Source of the DNA: Halomonas jincaotanensis
GTDB taxonomy: Bacteria; Pseudomonadota; Gammaproteobacteria; Pseudomonadales; Halomonadaceae
DNA: 64,000 bases
Reading direction: 5' to 3'
Assembly (NCBI RefSeq): GCF_018448785.1
Contig: NZ_JAHCLU010000004.1
Span: forward strand, 62,001 to 126,000
The position numbers were made by a program, and so were the translations under genes. Positions 9,244-21,545 of this stretch are shown here, piece by piece (the first letter of the stretch is position 1; each line of letters opens with the position of its first letter). The notes below the pieces were generated by a model. That model ran no database searches, was not told where the DNA came from, and saw only the letters and a list, made by a program, of their open reading frames with translations.

Positions 9244-10923
9244 ATGACCAACGAACAAAAGCGACCCCTCTATATTCCGTACGCCGGTCCTTCACTGCTG
9301 GAGATGCCACTGCTCAACAAGGGCAGCGCCTTCTCCCGCGAGGAACGCATCGAATTCAACCTGATCGGGCTGCTGCCGCAGAACGTGGAAACGATCGAGG
9401 AGCAGTCGGAGCGGGCCTATCGTCAGTACAGTCAGTGCCAAAACGATCTGGACAAGCACATTTACTTGCGCGCCATCCAGGATGACAACGAGACGCTCTA
9501 CTACCGCCTGGTGACCGAGCACCTCGAGGAGATGCTGCCGATCATCTACACCCCCACGGTGGGCAAGGCGTGCGAAGAATTTTCCAACATCTACCGCAAT
9601 CATCGGGGGCTGTTCATTAGTTACCCGGACCGCGATCGTATGGACGACATGCTGCGCAGCTCCACCAAGGACAAGGTCAAGGTGATCGTGGTCACCGACG
9701 GCGAACGCATCCTGGGGCTTGGCGACCAAGGCATCGGTGGCATGGGCATCCCCATCGGCAAGTTGGCGCTTTACACCGCCTGCGGCGGCATCAGCCCGGC
9801 CTACACCCAGCCGATCATGCTTGACGTGGGCACCAACAACCCAGCGCTGCTCGACGACCCCATGTACATGGGTTGGCGTCATGAGCGCGTCTCCCAGGAT
9901 GAGTATGACGCCTTCATGGCCGAGTTCATCGTCGCGGTGAAGCGCCGCTGGCCGGGGGTGCTGCTGCAGTTCGAAGACTTCGCCCAGGCCAATGCCCTGC
10001 CGCTGTTGGAGCGCTATCGCAACGAGCTGTGCTGCTTCAACGACGACGTCCAGGGTACCGCCTCGATTTGCGTGGGTACGCTGATGGCCGCGTGTCAGGC
10101 GCGCGACGAAGGCATCGGCCAGCAGCGCGTGGTGTTCGTCGGGGCGGGGTCCGCCGGCTGCGGCATTGCCGAGCACGTGGTGGTGGCCATGCAAGCCGAG
10201 GGCTTGAGCGAGAAGGAGGCGCGAAACCGGGTCTACATGGTGGATCGGGAAGGACTGGTCACCGCAGAGCAGACCTGGCTGCACGACTTCCAGCGCCGTC
10301 TCGCGCATGCCCCCGAGCAGGCTGCTGGCTGGGGTGGTCAGGCGCTGCTGGAAGTGGTGCGCCAGATCAAGCCCACGGTGTTGATCGGTGTGTGCGGCAT
10401 GCCGGGCATCTTTACCGAGGAAGTGGTTCGTACCATGCACGCCGGCTGTGAGCGTCCGCTGATCATGCCGCTTTCCAATCCCACGTCACGGGCCGAGGCA
10501 GTACCGGCAGACGTACTTGCCTGGACGGATGGCCAAGCGCTGGTAGCAACGGGCAGTCCTTTCCAGCCCGTGTTGCATGACGGCCATACCTATCGCATCG
10601 CCCAGTGCAATAATGCTTATATCTTTCCCGGCATCGGGCTTGGCGTGGTCGCCAGTGGTGCCAGGCGGATCACCGATGCCATGCTGATGTCTGCCTCGCG
10701 AGCGCTGGCGCGCGAGGCACCCATTGTCAAGCACGGGGAGGGCGCTCTATTGCCGCCGTTGAGCGACATCCGGGGGCTGAGCAAGGTGATCGCCTTCGAT
10801 GTGGCGGCCCAGGCCCAGCAGGAAGGCATGGCGCTGAAGACGGACGGTACCAAGCTGCGTGACGCTATCGAGCGCCATAGTTGGATGCCGAGCTACCGCC
10901 GCTATCGGCGCCGCTCGTTCTAG
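9244..10923 (+). CDS. maeA: NAD-dependent malic enzyme
   Basis: This enzyme converts malate to pyruvate and CO2 with reduction of NAD. The 559-residue protein has the large-type malic enzyme features: [32 protein letters not shown], the [16 protein letters not shown] segment with metal ligands and the Rossmann motif [15 protein letters not shown]. The start at 9244 gives [19 protein letters not shown], like SfcA/MaeA. It converges on acnA, another central carbon gene, with a shared terminator between them. Confidence 0.94.
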   Translation: MTNEQKRPLYIPYAGPSLLEMPLLNKGSAFSREERIEFNLIGLLPQNVETIEEQSERAYRQYSQCQNDLDKHIYLRAIQDDNETLYYRLVTEHLEEMLPIIYTPTVGKACEEFSNIYRNHRGLFISYPDRDRMDDMLRSSTKDKVKVIVVTDGERILGLGDQGIGGMGIPIGKLALYTACGGISPAYTQPIMLDVGTNNPALLDDPMYMGWRHERVSQDEYDAFMAEFIVAVKRRWPGVLLQFEDFAQANALPLLERYRNELCCFNDDVQGTASICVGTLMAACQARDEGIGQQRVVFVGAGSAGCGIAEHVVVAMQAEGLSEKEARNRVYMVDREGLVTAEQTWLHDFQRRLAHAPEQAAGWGGQALLEVVRQIKPTVLIGVCGMPGIFTEEVVRTMHAGCERPLIMPLSNPTSRAEAVPADVLAWTDGQALVATGSPFQPVLHDGHTYRIAQCNNAYIFPGIGLGVVASGARRITDAMLMSASRALAREAPIVKHGEGALLPPLSDIRGLSKVIAFDVAAQAQQEGMALKTDGTKLRDAIERHSWMPSYRRYRRRSF

Positions 10924-10976
10924 GGCGCTGTCGGCGAACCACGGGCGTTTCCTGCTGTTTGACGCTTGTCCATAAG

Positions 10977-11008
10977 AAGGCCCTGCCGGTATCTGCCGGC
11001 AGGGCCTT
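10977..11008. terminator. Bidirectional terminator between maeA and acnA
   Basis: AAGGCCCTGCCGG and CCGGCAGGGCCTT form a 13-bp perfect stem around a small loop, flanked by short A/T tracts on both sides (AAGG...CCTTTC). It lies between two convergent genes and can serve both strands. Confidence 0.75.
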
Positions 11009-11043
11009 TCGCTGCGAGCGTCTGCGTCAGCGCGGGTGATGGC

Positions 11044-13791
<2,748 letters not shown>

Positions 13792-14012
13792 TGCTGTCTC
13801 CTTTCGCGTCACGGCGAGTGATCGAATCTGCCTGGTTTATTCGTACAGACATGGTCATGATAGTCGTCGATTTCAAGCGTCACCGCCATGAGGAGCCTTG
13901 AAAAGCGCATATCGGAGCGCCATATTCCGGCAATGCCACATAGTGTCCTGATGCAGGCTGATATACGGACGTGGCGTCATGGCGGGCAGAGTCGCGCAGG
14001 AGTAGAAGCAAG

Positions 14013-14222
14013 GTGAACGAAGAACAGCTTGAATCCCGAACGGTGCATTGCCCTTACTGTGATGCGCCTTTTGATCTGCTGATCGACCTCTCCCAGGGTA
14101 GTCAGCTGACCTGGGAGGACTGCCACTGGTGTTGCGCGCCGATCCAGATACGCATCGAGATCCCACTGGACGAGGAGCAGCCGGCAGAGGTGATGCTGGG
14201 GCGTGACGACGATGTGCTGTAA
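14013..14222 (+). CDS. CPXCG motif-containing cysteine-rich protein
   Basis: A small protein of about 69 residues with HCPYCDAPFDLLIDLSQGSQ and EDCHWCCAPI, the two cysteine clusters of the CPXCG family. In this copy the second cysteine of the motif reads CPYC-D instead of CPYC-G. It probably binds zinc and its function is unknown. The start is uncertain: GTG at 14013 follows AGGAG by 10 bases, and an in-frame GTG at 13971 would add 14 residues. Confidence 0.8.
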   Translation: MNEEQLESRTVHCPYCDAPFDLLIDLSQGSQLTWEDCHWCCAPIQIRIEIPLDEEQPAEVMLGRDDDVL

Positions 14223-14294
14223 CGTCTCCTCCGCATAACTTATTCATTCGTGCCCAGCGCGACTTATTCCATCTAGAGCTACATCTAGAGCTAG

Positions 14295-15260
<966 letters not shown>

Positions 15261-15280
15261 GCGATAAGAAAAACCGCTGC

Positions 15281-15303
15281 GATTGGCGAGCTGCCTGCCA
15301 ATC
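15281..15303. terminator. Possible terminator between trxB and slyX
   Basis: GATTGGC and GCCAATC form a 7-bp stem between two convergent genes. On the minus strand a TTTTT run follows within ten bases, so it suits slyX better than trxB. Confidence 0.4.
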
Positions 15304-15318
15304 ATTCGACTCACGGCT

Positions 15319-15597
15319 TCAGTAGTGTGGTGGTATCTCATCTTGCGGCAGAGGCCCTTGCGCTTCGGCTTCCTGCAATGCCCGCTGCTGGTCGCGGAGT
15401 TTCTCTTGCATCAAGGTATTGATGCGCTCCAATGTCGATAGCCGTTTCTCCTGGATAGCGACGGCTTCGTCCAGTGTGTCGAGCCAGTGCTCCTGATGGG
15501 CGATACGGCTTTCCAAGGCGTCCAGGCGGCGGGATAGCGCGGCGGGCGCCGTCTCGTCGCCCGTGATAGAATTCTCTTGTTGTGTGTCACCGTTCAT
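15319..15597 (-). CDS. slyX: SlyX family protein
   Basis: A 92-residue coiled-coil protein: LESRIAHQEHWLDTLDEAVA and the following heptads, then a flexible tail ending in PPHY, the conserved SlyX C-terminus. Function is unknown; the family is widespread in gammaproteobacteria. The start at 15597 has GGAGG seven bases ahead of it. An upstream in-frame start at 15621 overlaps that site and is less likely. It diverges from the cold-shock-domain gene with only 62 bases between the starts. Confidence 0.85.
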   Translation of the reverse strand: MNGDTQQENSITGDETAPAALSRRLDALESRIAHQEHWLDTLDEAVAIQEKRLSTLERINTLMQEKLRDQQRALQEAEAQGPLPQDEIPPHY

Positions 15598-15659
15598 CGT
15601 GGCACCTCCATGAGGGGTCATTCCTTACGTTCACCACTACCAGAGAGTCTGTCAGCTCC

Positions 15660-16124
15660 ATGAATCGAAAGGTCGTACTTCGTTGTAGTCTTATCAGTCT
15701 GCTGCTGGCCATGCCGGCCCCCCTGTTGATCGCGCTGTTCGTTCATCTCACCGGTGGCATGCTGTCTCGAGAGCTCTTCGCTAGCCTCGAGGTGGGTGGT
15801 GTCGCGGTGGTCTATCTCGCCGTCGTCGCGGCTGTTTTCGTCCTGCTGTTGCTCGCCACCCTGGCGGTCAATGCCCTCACGCCGCAACTGGTTAACCTGG
15901 CCGAGGTCGAGGATGACGATCGCGAGATCGGCGAGGTCAAGTGGTTCAATGTCAACAAGGGGTACGGTTTCATCACCCGCGACAGCGGTGAAGACGTCTT
16001 CGTCCATTTCCGTGCCATTCGGGGTCGAGGCCACCGCACCCTGGCCGAAGGTCAGAAGGTCCGTTACCACACCATCGAGAACGAAAGAGGCTTGCAAGCC
16101 GACGACGTTACCGTCATCACCTAG
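15660..16124 (+). CDS. Membrane-anchored cold-shock-domain protein
   Basis: The 154-residue protein begins with two hydrophobic helices (about residues 7-32 and 43-70), then a short acidic linker and a complete cold-shock domain. The domain starts at GEVKWFNVNKGYGFITR, with RNP1 (KGYGFI) and RNP2 (VFVHF) intact. The domain binds single-stranded nucleic acid in known CspA proteins, so this looks like a nucleic-acid binder held at the inner membrane. A longer frame starts at 15582 but overlaps slyX. Domain assignment is firm; the function is inferred. Confidence 0.8.
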   Translation: MNRKVVLRCSLISLLLAMPAPLLIALFVHLTGGMLSRELFASLEVGGVAVVYLAVVAAVFVLLLLATLAVNALTPQLVNLAEVEDDDREIGEVKWFNVNKGYGFITRDSGEDVFVHFRAIRGRGHRTLAEGQKVRYHTIENERGLQADDVTVIT

Positions 16125-16183
16125 GAAAGCGGCTACTACACCACCAATGACAGCGCCCCGCAGGCGTTCTTTATAGCAGATTT

Positions 16184-16272
16184 TGTGTAAGTGAGTGAGT
16201 GACATAAAGCTCTGCTACGGCAGGGCTTTCTCAATACTGCCTTTATTACACACTGTGTAATTATGTGTGTAA
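16184..16272. repeat. Cluster of TGTGTAA / TTACACA boxes
   Basis: TGTGTAA occurs at 16184-16190, 16254-16260 and 16266-16272, and TTACACA at 16246-16252. The last three form the palindrome TTACACA-C-TGTGTAA (16246-16260) plus one more copy. The spacing suggests binding sites for a dimeric regulator, but the regulator is unknown. A related TTACACA lies at 35890-35896. Confidence 0.45.
16206..16229 (+). terminator. Hairpin terminator after the cold-shock-domain gene
   Basis: AAAGCTCTGC and GCAGGGCTTT pair over ten positions (one G-U) around a TACG loop, about 80 bases after the stop at 16124. The right arm ends in CTTTCTC. Confidence 0.6.
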
Positions 16273-16714
16273 GAAACCTCGACTCCCGCCGAGATGCTGA
16301 AGTGGGGGTGCTCACGCCGTGCCTGACATTGCTGTGCACATATCCACTGGACAGGAGCGCCCCCTCAAAAGGGCGCAGATGTCCGGTGGATATGTGCACA
16401 GCTACCGTTCAGTCTCATAGGGTATGGATTAGACAAAGTTGGCTGGCCCAATAGATTTCCACAGTTATGAGTTGCCCAGGCGACGTCACTGGGAGGATGG
16501 CTCACAGGGTGTACTTTGTGAGCTAACAGCAGTCGGGGAATCGGAGTATGGGTCCAGGGTAACCATCGATTCCGACAGTTGAAAAGAACGACGAATTTAG
16601 CCTTAGCCACTTACCCATGACGAGTCGAAACAGCGGGCTACGTCCTAGCGTTCACATCGCCGATGCCGCCTCGGCATGCGATAATCCCGGCATCTTAGGC
16701 CGACGCAGGATGCT
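16230..16714. other. 485-base gap upstream of the CPA1 antiporter gene
   Basis: No gene with coding character was found here. The gap contains the TTACACA/TGTGTAA boxes, the 72-base palindrome at 16331-16402 and a more ordinary AT-richer stretch up to the antiporter start, where its promoter should lie. I could not assign -35 and -10 elements with confidence. Confidence 0.5.
16331..16402. repeat. 72-base near-perfect palindrome (hairpin)
   Basis: The left arm (16331-16362, starting GCTGTGCACATATCCAC) matches the reverse complement of the right arm (16371-16402) at 28 of 32 positions. The first 17 pairs are perfect, the next is a T-G pair, then five pairs, a 3-base internal mismatch and six GC pairs, with an 8-base loop CCTCAAAA. 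It has no flanking T-run. It could be a REP-like or mobile element remnant, a protein binding site or a structured RNA. Confidence 0.7.
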
Positions 16715-18421
16715 ATGGAAACCATCAACACCATCTTCATTCTCAGCGGCTTCTTGATTGCCCTGAGCATTGTCGGCAGTCGACTTTCGACCCTGGTGGG
16801 AATGCCCTTGCTGCTGGTGTTTCTAGTGCTGGGCATGCTGGCAGGCGAGGAAGGCCTGCTGGGTATTAGCTTCGATGACTATTCTGTGGCATTCCTGATC
16901 GGCCACCTGGCGCTGGCGATGATCCTGCTCGACGGCGGCTTGCGTACTCGAATCAAGACATTCCGGGTGGGTTTCAGGCCGGCGCTCAGTCTTGCCACCC
17001 TTGGCGTCTTCATCACTAGCGGCCTGATCGGTATGCTGTCGATGTGGGTCTTCCAGCTCAGCCTCCTGGAAGGGCTCCTGGTGGGAGCCATCGTCGGATC
17101 CACCGATGCCGCGGCAGTCTTCTCCATGCTTGGCGGACGCGGTATCAACCTCAATGAGCGGGTCGGGGCCACCCTCGAGATCGAGTCCGGTACCAACGAT
17201 CCCATGGCCATCTTCCTCACCATCCTGTTGGTGGAAGCCCTAGTCGGGGAGGTCCGTGGTCCTGTCGACAACATTCTGTTCCTGTTCACTCAATTTGGAC
17301 TGGGCTTGGCCATCGGGGTTGGTGGTGGCTGGTCGATCGGCCGTTTGCTCCGGTGGGTCGACTTAGAGCCGGGGCTCTACTCATTGCTGGCCCTGGCCCT
17401 CGGCTTTTTCGTCTTCGGTGTGACCAGTGTCCTAGGGGGCAGCGGCTTCCTGGCCATCTACCTTGCCGGACTGATGATCGGCAACCAACCAGGACGCCAT
17501 CTGAATTATATCCTGCCGGTACATGATGGCTTGGCATGGCTGAGCCAGATCGGGCTCTTCCTGATCCTGGGCTTGCTGGTCAACCCGAGTGAACTGCTTG
17601 AATACGCCGTTCCCGCCTCGCTTGTCGCTCTGGCCCTCATCTTTGTCGCGCGTCCGCTGGCCGTGCTCATCTCGGTCAAACCCTTTTTCAAGTTCCGCTG
17701 GCGAGAGATTGGCTTCATTTCCTGGGTCGGGCTCAGGGGTGCCGTCCCTATCGTGCTGGCTATTTTCCCTGTCATCGGGGGGGTCCAGAACGCGTCGCTC
17801 TATTTCAATGTAGCCTTCGCGGTGGTCTTAATGTCGCTGCTGATCCAGGGTGGCGCCATTGGCTGGATGGCCCGCTGGATGAAGGTCGAGGTCCCGGCCG
17901 CAATGACGCCCAATCTCCGTGGCCCCCTGGGGGTATTGCCGGAAAATGATTACGAGATGTTCGTCTACGACGTGGCCAATGCCGACCTCGATGACGTACC
18001 TATCCGCCTGCTGCGTTTCCCCTCGGGCGCATTGATTTCCGCGATCTTCCGCGATCATGCCATGTTGCATCCTAAGGGCAGCACGCGCCTTCAGCTCGGT
18101 GATGTAATCTGTGTGATTGGCCAGACTCACGACCTGCCGGCCCTCAATCGCCTGTTCAACGGCGATGCCAAGCATCGACAGGAGCGTGCTTTCTTCGGCA
18201 CTTTTACCTTCGAAGGCGATGCCAGGATGCGGGATGTCGCCGATGTTTATGGCCTGACCTTGAGCCCAAGGGAAAAGGACTTGACCCTGGCCGATTTCGT
18301 CTCCCTGCGGGTCGGTGGTAACCCGGTGGTCGGCGACGATGTGGATTGGCACGGTATTCATTGGGTCGTCAGCGGGATGGAGGGGAACAGGATTACCAAG
18401 GTAGGCCTGCGGCTCTATTGA
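16715..18421 (+). CDS. CPA1 family K+/H+ (or Na+/H+) antiporter, NhaP2/CvrA type
   Basis: A 568-residue inner-membrane antiporter. About twelve hydrophobic segments span residues 5-390, including the transport-site region SGTNDPMAIF and GLRGAVPIVLAIFPV. A cytoplasmic TrkA-C/RCK-C domain (about 405-490) and a final CorC/HlyC-like domain follow. This is the layout and length of CvrA/NhaP2 (578 residues in E. coli), which exports K+ or Na+ in exchange for protons. Ion choice cannot be read from sequence. It stands next to a PII-like gene and a CPA2 antiporter, forming an ion-homeostasis cluster. Confidence 0.88.
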   Translation: METINTIFILSGFLIALSIVGSRLSTLVGMPLLLVFLVLGMLAGEEGLLGISFDDYSVAFLIGHLALAMILLDGGLRTRIKTFRVGFRPALSLATLGVFITSGLIGMLSMWVFQLSLLEGLLVGAIVGSTDAAAVFSMLGGRGINLNERVGATLEIESGTNDPMAIFLTILLVEALVGEVRGPVDNILFLFTQFGLGLAIGVGGGWSIGRLLRWVDLEPGLYSLLALALGFFVFGVTSVLGGSGFLAIYLAGLMIGNQPGRHLNYILPVHDGLAWLSQIGLFLILGLLVNPSELLEYAVPASLVALALIFVARPLAVLISVKPFFKFRWREIGFISWVGLRGAVPIVLAIFPVIGGVQNASLYFNVAFAVVLMSLLIQGGAIGWMARWMKVEVPAAMTPNLRGPLGVLPENDYEMFVYDVANADLDDVPIRLLRFPSGALISAIFRDHAMLHPKGSTRLQLGDVICVIGQTHDLPALNRLFNGDAKHRQERAFFGTFTFEGDARMRDVADVYGLTLSPREKDLTLADFVSLRVGGNPVVGDDVDWHGIHWVVSGMEGNRITKVGLRLY

Positions 18422-18873
18422 TGCAGGGACGAGAGCCCTGTGTTATGCGCTTCAGCAGTCCATCGCAACGCTTTTTCGCCAGACGCAGATTCAGTGTGCC
18501 TTTGTCGTGTCTAGTACCGGCTAGCGTGATAGTGATTGTTTGCGAAGGATGGAGACTCAGGGCTCGGCCCAGCGGGACTTGCCCTGAAGAAGTGACCGTA
18601 TCGAGCAGTCCCCAGAGAGAGTGACGGCACTGCTCTTGGGGATGATCGCGGAGAGGAAAAAGATTAGTTGCGTCATTACCGCCGAAGCAATAACCGGCCA
18701 AGCTTCACCGTATGCCACTGTGACCTAGCTGCCGAGGGCCGGTGGCGCCCATAGTGTGGGCGACAGTGTTGAGTGACAGGATCGCGGCTAGCAGCTGGTC
18801 AATCTTGCGCTGCAGGCGGTTGAGTCGCAGAGTATGCCAAGAGTCCACTATCTGGCTGGAGAGGGGGAATCAC
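18422..18873. other. 452-base gap with one strong hairpin
   Basis: No convincing gene was seen. At 18609-18642 TCCCCA and TGGGGA enclose further complementary blocks (AGAG with CTCT, AGTG with CACT) around an ACGG loop, with single-base bulges. This may terminate the antiporter transcript or be a leader structure of the PII-like gene. The rest shows nothing I can name. Confidence 0.45.
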
Positions 18874-19221
18874 ATGGACTTCAAGCTGCTGATGGTCTTC
18901 GTGGACCAGGACAAAACCGAAATCGTGCTGGATGCTGCTCGTGATGCAGGTGCAACCGGCGCCACCATCATCCCCAACGCTCAGGGGAAAGGACTCAAGC
19001 CGCATCTGACCTTCTTCGGACTGGAGTTCATGGCGGCTCGTAGCGTGATTCTGGTGCTGGTAGAAGCTCGGCGCTCTTCCCAGGTACTTGAAGCGGTCAC
19101 CGAGGCGGGCGGGCTGGATGAGAGCCTCAATACCGGCATTGCCTTGGAGCTCGAGGTCAGTCGAGCCTTGGGACTCAGCGAGCACATTAAGGCGCTCAGC
19201 AAAGAGCACCCCGTGAAATAA
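18874..19221 (+). CDS. PII-like (GlnB/GlnK superfamily) regulator
   Basis: The 115-residue protein MDFKLLMVFVDQDKTEIVLD has the beta-alpha-beta ferredoxin-like pattern of PII proteins. A short segment (QGKGLKPHLTFFGLEF) stands where the T-loop would be, but there is no GlnB-type tyrosine uridylylation motif. Members of this wider group bind nucleotides and control a neighbouring transporter. The start has a good GAGAGGGGG ribosome binding site. Its stop lies one base from the stop of the convergent antiporter gene. The antiporter link is inferred from position. Confidence 0.7.
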   Translation: MDFKLLMVFVDQDKTEIVLDAARDAGATGATIIPNAQGKGLKPHLTFFGLEFMAARSVILVLVEARRSSQVLEAVTEAGGLDESLNTGIALELEVSRALGLSEHIKALSKEHPVK

Positions 19222-19222
19222 G

Positions 19223-21211
19223 CTATTCCTTTGACGAAGGTGCGCCGGTCCCGGTCAGGCGACGCTCAACTTTCTCCAGATTATCTTGGGTCCCCAGCAA
19301 CACAAGCACGTCGTCGGCCTGGACTTCGGTGTCCTCCGCGGGATAGCGGTTTCGCTGGCCGTCTCGGACCAGTGCCGTGACAGAGACTTGATCGTTCTCC
19401 GTATACAGCTGAGCCAGGCGCTGACCGATGGCCGGGCAGCCCTCATGCAGCACTACCGAATGCAGTCTCTCCGACTCGCCCTCTGGACGGTGATCCTGGA
19501 TGTTATCCAGGCTGCCACGAAACAGCTCACGTAGCATGCTGTAATGGCTGGCTCGCTGTTCCTGTAGATGGCGCGTGACACGGTAGAGCGGTACTCCCAA
19601 TGTCTGTAGCGCATGAGACGTCAGGATCATGCTGGTTTCCAGGGCCTCGGGGATCACCTCACTGGCCCCTGCTTCGAGGAGTTCTGCTACACCCGACTCG
19701 TCCCGGGTACGCACCACCGCCGGCAACTCGAACTGTGCCGCATAGCGCAGTGTCATCAGCGCGGTGGGGCGGTCGTCGTGACTGATGATCAGTAGCCTCG
19801 CACGCGCGAGTCCCACGTTTTCCAGAACAGCAGCATCGGAGGAATCGCCAAAAAAGACGGGTTGCCCCGCGAGGCGTGCCTCACGAACGATGGTAGGATC
19901 CAAGTCCAGTGCCACATAGTTCACGCCTTCGGCTTCCAGAAAGCGCGCCACGGTTTGGCCGGTTCGGCCGAACCCACAGATCACGACATGCCCCTGCTCC
20001 TCGAGGCTCTTTGGGGTCGGTGCACTACCGTCCGGTTTGCGTGAGGTGTGCCCAAACAGCCGTTTTGCCAGAGGCTGATTGTAGCGAATAAGGAAGGGGG
20101 CCAGGATCATCGAGAACAGCACCGAGGTGAGCACTACCTGGGCGGAGTAGTTGTCGATGACGCCACCCTCGAGGCCGATCGCCAGTAGTGCAAAGCCGAA
20201 CTCCCCGCCGACGGCCAGCAGAAGGCCGGTACGGAATGCCGTTTGCATCTCAACCCCGGCGCAACGCACGATCAGCGTGACCAGTACGAGCTTGATCATT
20301 AGCAGGGCGACGGCGCCGAGCAGGACTTCCTTCCAGATCGCAGGTAATTGGGCGGGTTCCACCAGCATGCCGATGCTGACGAAAAAAAGCCCCAGGAGAA
20401 CATCGCGAAAGGGGCGGATCGTGGATTCCACCTGGTGGCGGAAAGCCGTATCGCCTAACACCATGCCGGCAAGGAAGGCCCCGAAGGCCATGGAGAGCCC
20501 GAGGGTTTTAGTGGTCCAGGCGGAAACCAAGGTTACAAACAAAACGGTCAAAGTGAAGAGTTCTGCAGAACGTCTCTCGGCCACCAGGTGAAAAAGCGGT
20601 TGCAATAATAGCCGCCCCGAGATCAGTACGATGATGAAGGCCAGCAGCGCCTTGGCCAAAGCAAGACCCAGGGCTCCGGCAATCTCATGAGCACCCGCTA
20701 CTCCCAGTACAGGAATTACCACCACGAAGGGCACCGCCGTAATGTCCTGAAATACCGACATGGTGGTCCCTAGCCGGCCGTGGCGGGTCTGACTCTCTCC
20801 CTGCTCCATCAGCTGCTTGGTGATGATAGTGGTGGAAGATTGGGCAAACACCGCCCCAACCACGAATGCAGCAGGGCCAGGCAGGCCTAGTGTCCAGGCC
20901 AGCACGCCGACCACAGCCGTCGTCAGGGCAACTTGGGCAGTGCCCAAGCCGAGAATGGTGTGCCGCAAGGCATAGATCTGCGGCATTGAGAAGCTGAGGC
21001 CGATGGTGAAGAGCAGGAAGACAATGCCGAACTCGGCGATTACTCCAATATATTCATCGGCGACCACGGGCCCTGCCGTATGGGCACCCAGCATTACACC
21101 CACCAGTAGATAGCCCAGGCTCGGCGGTATGCGAAGCCGCTGAAAGATCAATACCACAGCTACCGTAGCGCCTAACAACAGCAACATCTGAACCAGTGCC
21201 TGCTCCAGCAT
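19223..21211 (-). CDS. CPA2 family monovalent cation/proton antiporter with RCK domain (KefB/KefC/YbaL type)
   Basis: A 662-residue membrane protein: twelve or so hydrophobic segments from LVQMLLLLGATVAVVLIFQ to about residue 380, then an RCK_N domain with GHVVICGFGRTGQTVARFLE (NAD-type Rossmann motif) and FFGDSSDAAVL, and a C-terminal TrkA-C domain ending before residue 660. KefB/C proteins exchange K+ for H+ under glutathione-adduct control; YbaL is a close relative. The gene is read away from the island and towards the PII-like gene. Confidence 0.88.
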   Translation of the reverse strand: MLEQALVQMLLLLGATVAVVLIFQRLRIPPSLGYLLVGVMLGAHTAGPVVADEYIGVIAEFGIVFLLFTIGLSFSMPQIYALRHTILGLGTAQVALTTAVVGVLAWTLGLPGPAAFVVGAVFAQSSTTIITKQLMEQGESQTRHGRLGTTMSVFQDITAVPFVVVIPVLGVAGAHEIAGALGLALAKALLAFIIVLISGRLLLQPLFHLVAERRSAELFTLTVLFVTLVSAWTTKTLGLSMAFGAFLAGMVLGDTAFRHQVESTIRPFRDVLLGLFFVSIGMLVEPAQLPAIWKEVLLGAVALLMIKLVLVTLIVRCAGVEMQTAFRTGLLLAVGGEFGFALLAIGLEGGVIDNYSAQVVLTSVLFSMILAPFLIRYNQPLAKRLFGHTSRKPDGSAPTPKSLEEQGHVVICGFGRTGQTVARFLEAEGVNYVALDLDPTIVREARLAGQPVFFGDSSDAAVLENVGLARARLLIISHDDRPTALMTLRYAAQFELPAVVRTRDESGVAELLEAGASEVIPEALETSMILTSHALQTLGVPLYRVTRHLQEQRASHYSMLRELFRGSLDNIQDHRPEGESERLHSVVLHEGCPAIGQRLAQLYTENDQVSVTALVRDGQRNRYPAEDTEVQADDVLVLLGTQDNLEKVERRLTGTGAPSSKE

Positions 21212-21231
21212 GAGTCACTTTCCCTTTTCGC

Positions 21232-21269
21232 GCGTGGTGTTAGGCACTTTTTCCTATTGCGTGGTGTTA
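21232..21269. repeat. 11-bp direct repeat in the antiporter promoter region
   Basis: GCGTGGTGTTA occurs at 21232-21242 and 21259-21269, 27 bases apart (start to start), immediately upstream of the leftward CPA2 antiporter gene. This could be a tandem operator. The regulator is unknown. Confidence 0.4.
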
Positions 21270-21348
21270 TAACGCTTTAGCATACCAGCACCGTCGAATG
21301 CGGGTAATGTCATCTGCAGTGGTTCTTCCAAGCGTTGGGTTTCAGTCT

Positions 21349-21360
21349 TTTTCCTTACGC
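21349..21360. repeat. Candidate left end repeat of the island
   Basis: TTTTCCTTACGC here is repeated in the same orientation at 35800-35811, right next to the gmtY start. The two copies bracket all foreign-looking genes, as expected for a target-site duplication or attachment core. The sequence is simple and contains an antisense Shine-Dalgarno-like block, so chance is not excluded. Confidence 0.4.
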
Positions 21361-21414
21361 ACGGCGCGCTGCCTGGGGCGCCGTGCTTGCTGAGCAAGTC
21401 CTTCCCTTGGGTTT

Positions 21415-21537
21415 TGTCACATTATGTCCAGGAGGGACCATCTGTAGCATATAGATTAAGTGACGCGATGAGTGACAAGCTTTGACGACCAGGCACGCTT
21501 GATGAACACTGTCACATAATCGATCGTTTATGTGACA
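21415..21537. promoter_or_regulatory. res-like recombination site of the serine resolvase
   Basis: At 21510-21537 TGTCACATAA and TTATGTGACA form perfect 10-bp inverted arms around TCGATCGT, 28 bp in total, the size of a Tn3-family res site I, with a central AT for strand exchange. Further half-site-like copies lie upstream: TGTCACATTATG at 21415-21426, GTGAC near 21460 and AGTGACA at 21471-21477. The resolvase gene starts 8 bases after the palindrome, so the site probably also represses it. Confidence 0.65.
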
Positions 21538-21545
21538 GGTGTAAC

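Larger units (their letters stand above)
21212..21545. other. 334-base gap: antiporter promoter side, then left end of the island
   Basis: The first part should hold the promoter of the leftward antiporter gene and has an 11-bp direct repeat. From 21349 it holds the 12-bp candidate end repeat, a GC-rich hairpin (ACGGCGC with GCGCCGT, about 21361-21384) and the resolvase res-like site. No coding region was seen. Confidence 0.6.

Noticed and set aside
16331..16402. Integron attC site
   Set aside because: The palindrome has no GTTRRRY/RYYYAAC boxes, and no integron integrase is seen in the window.
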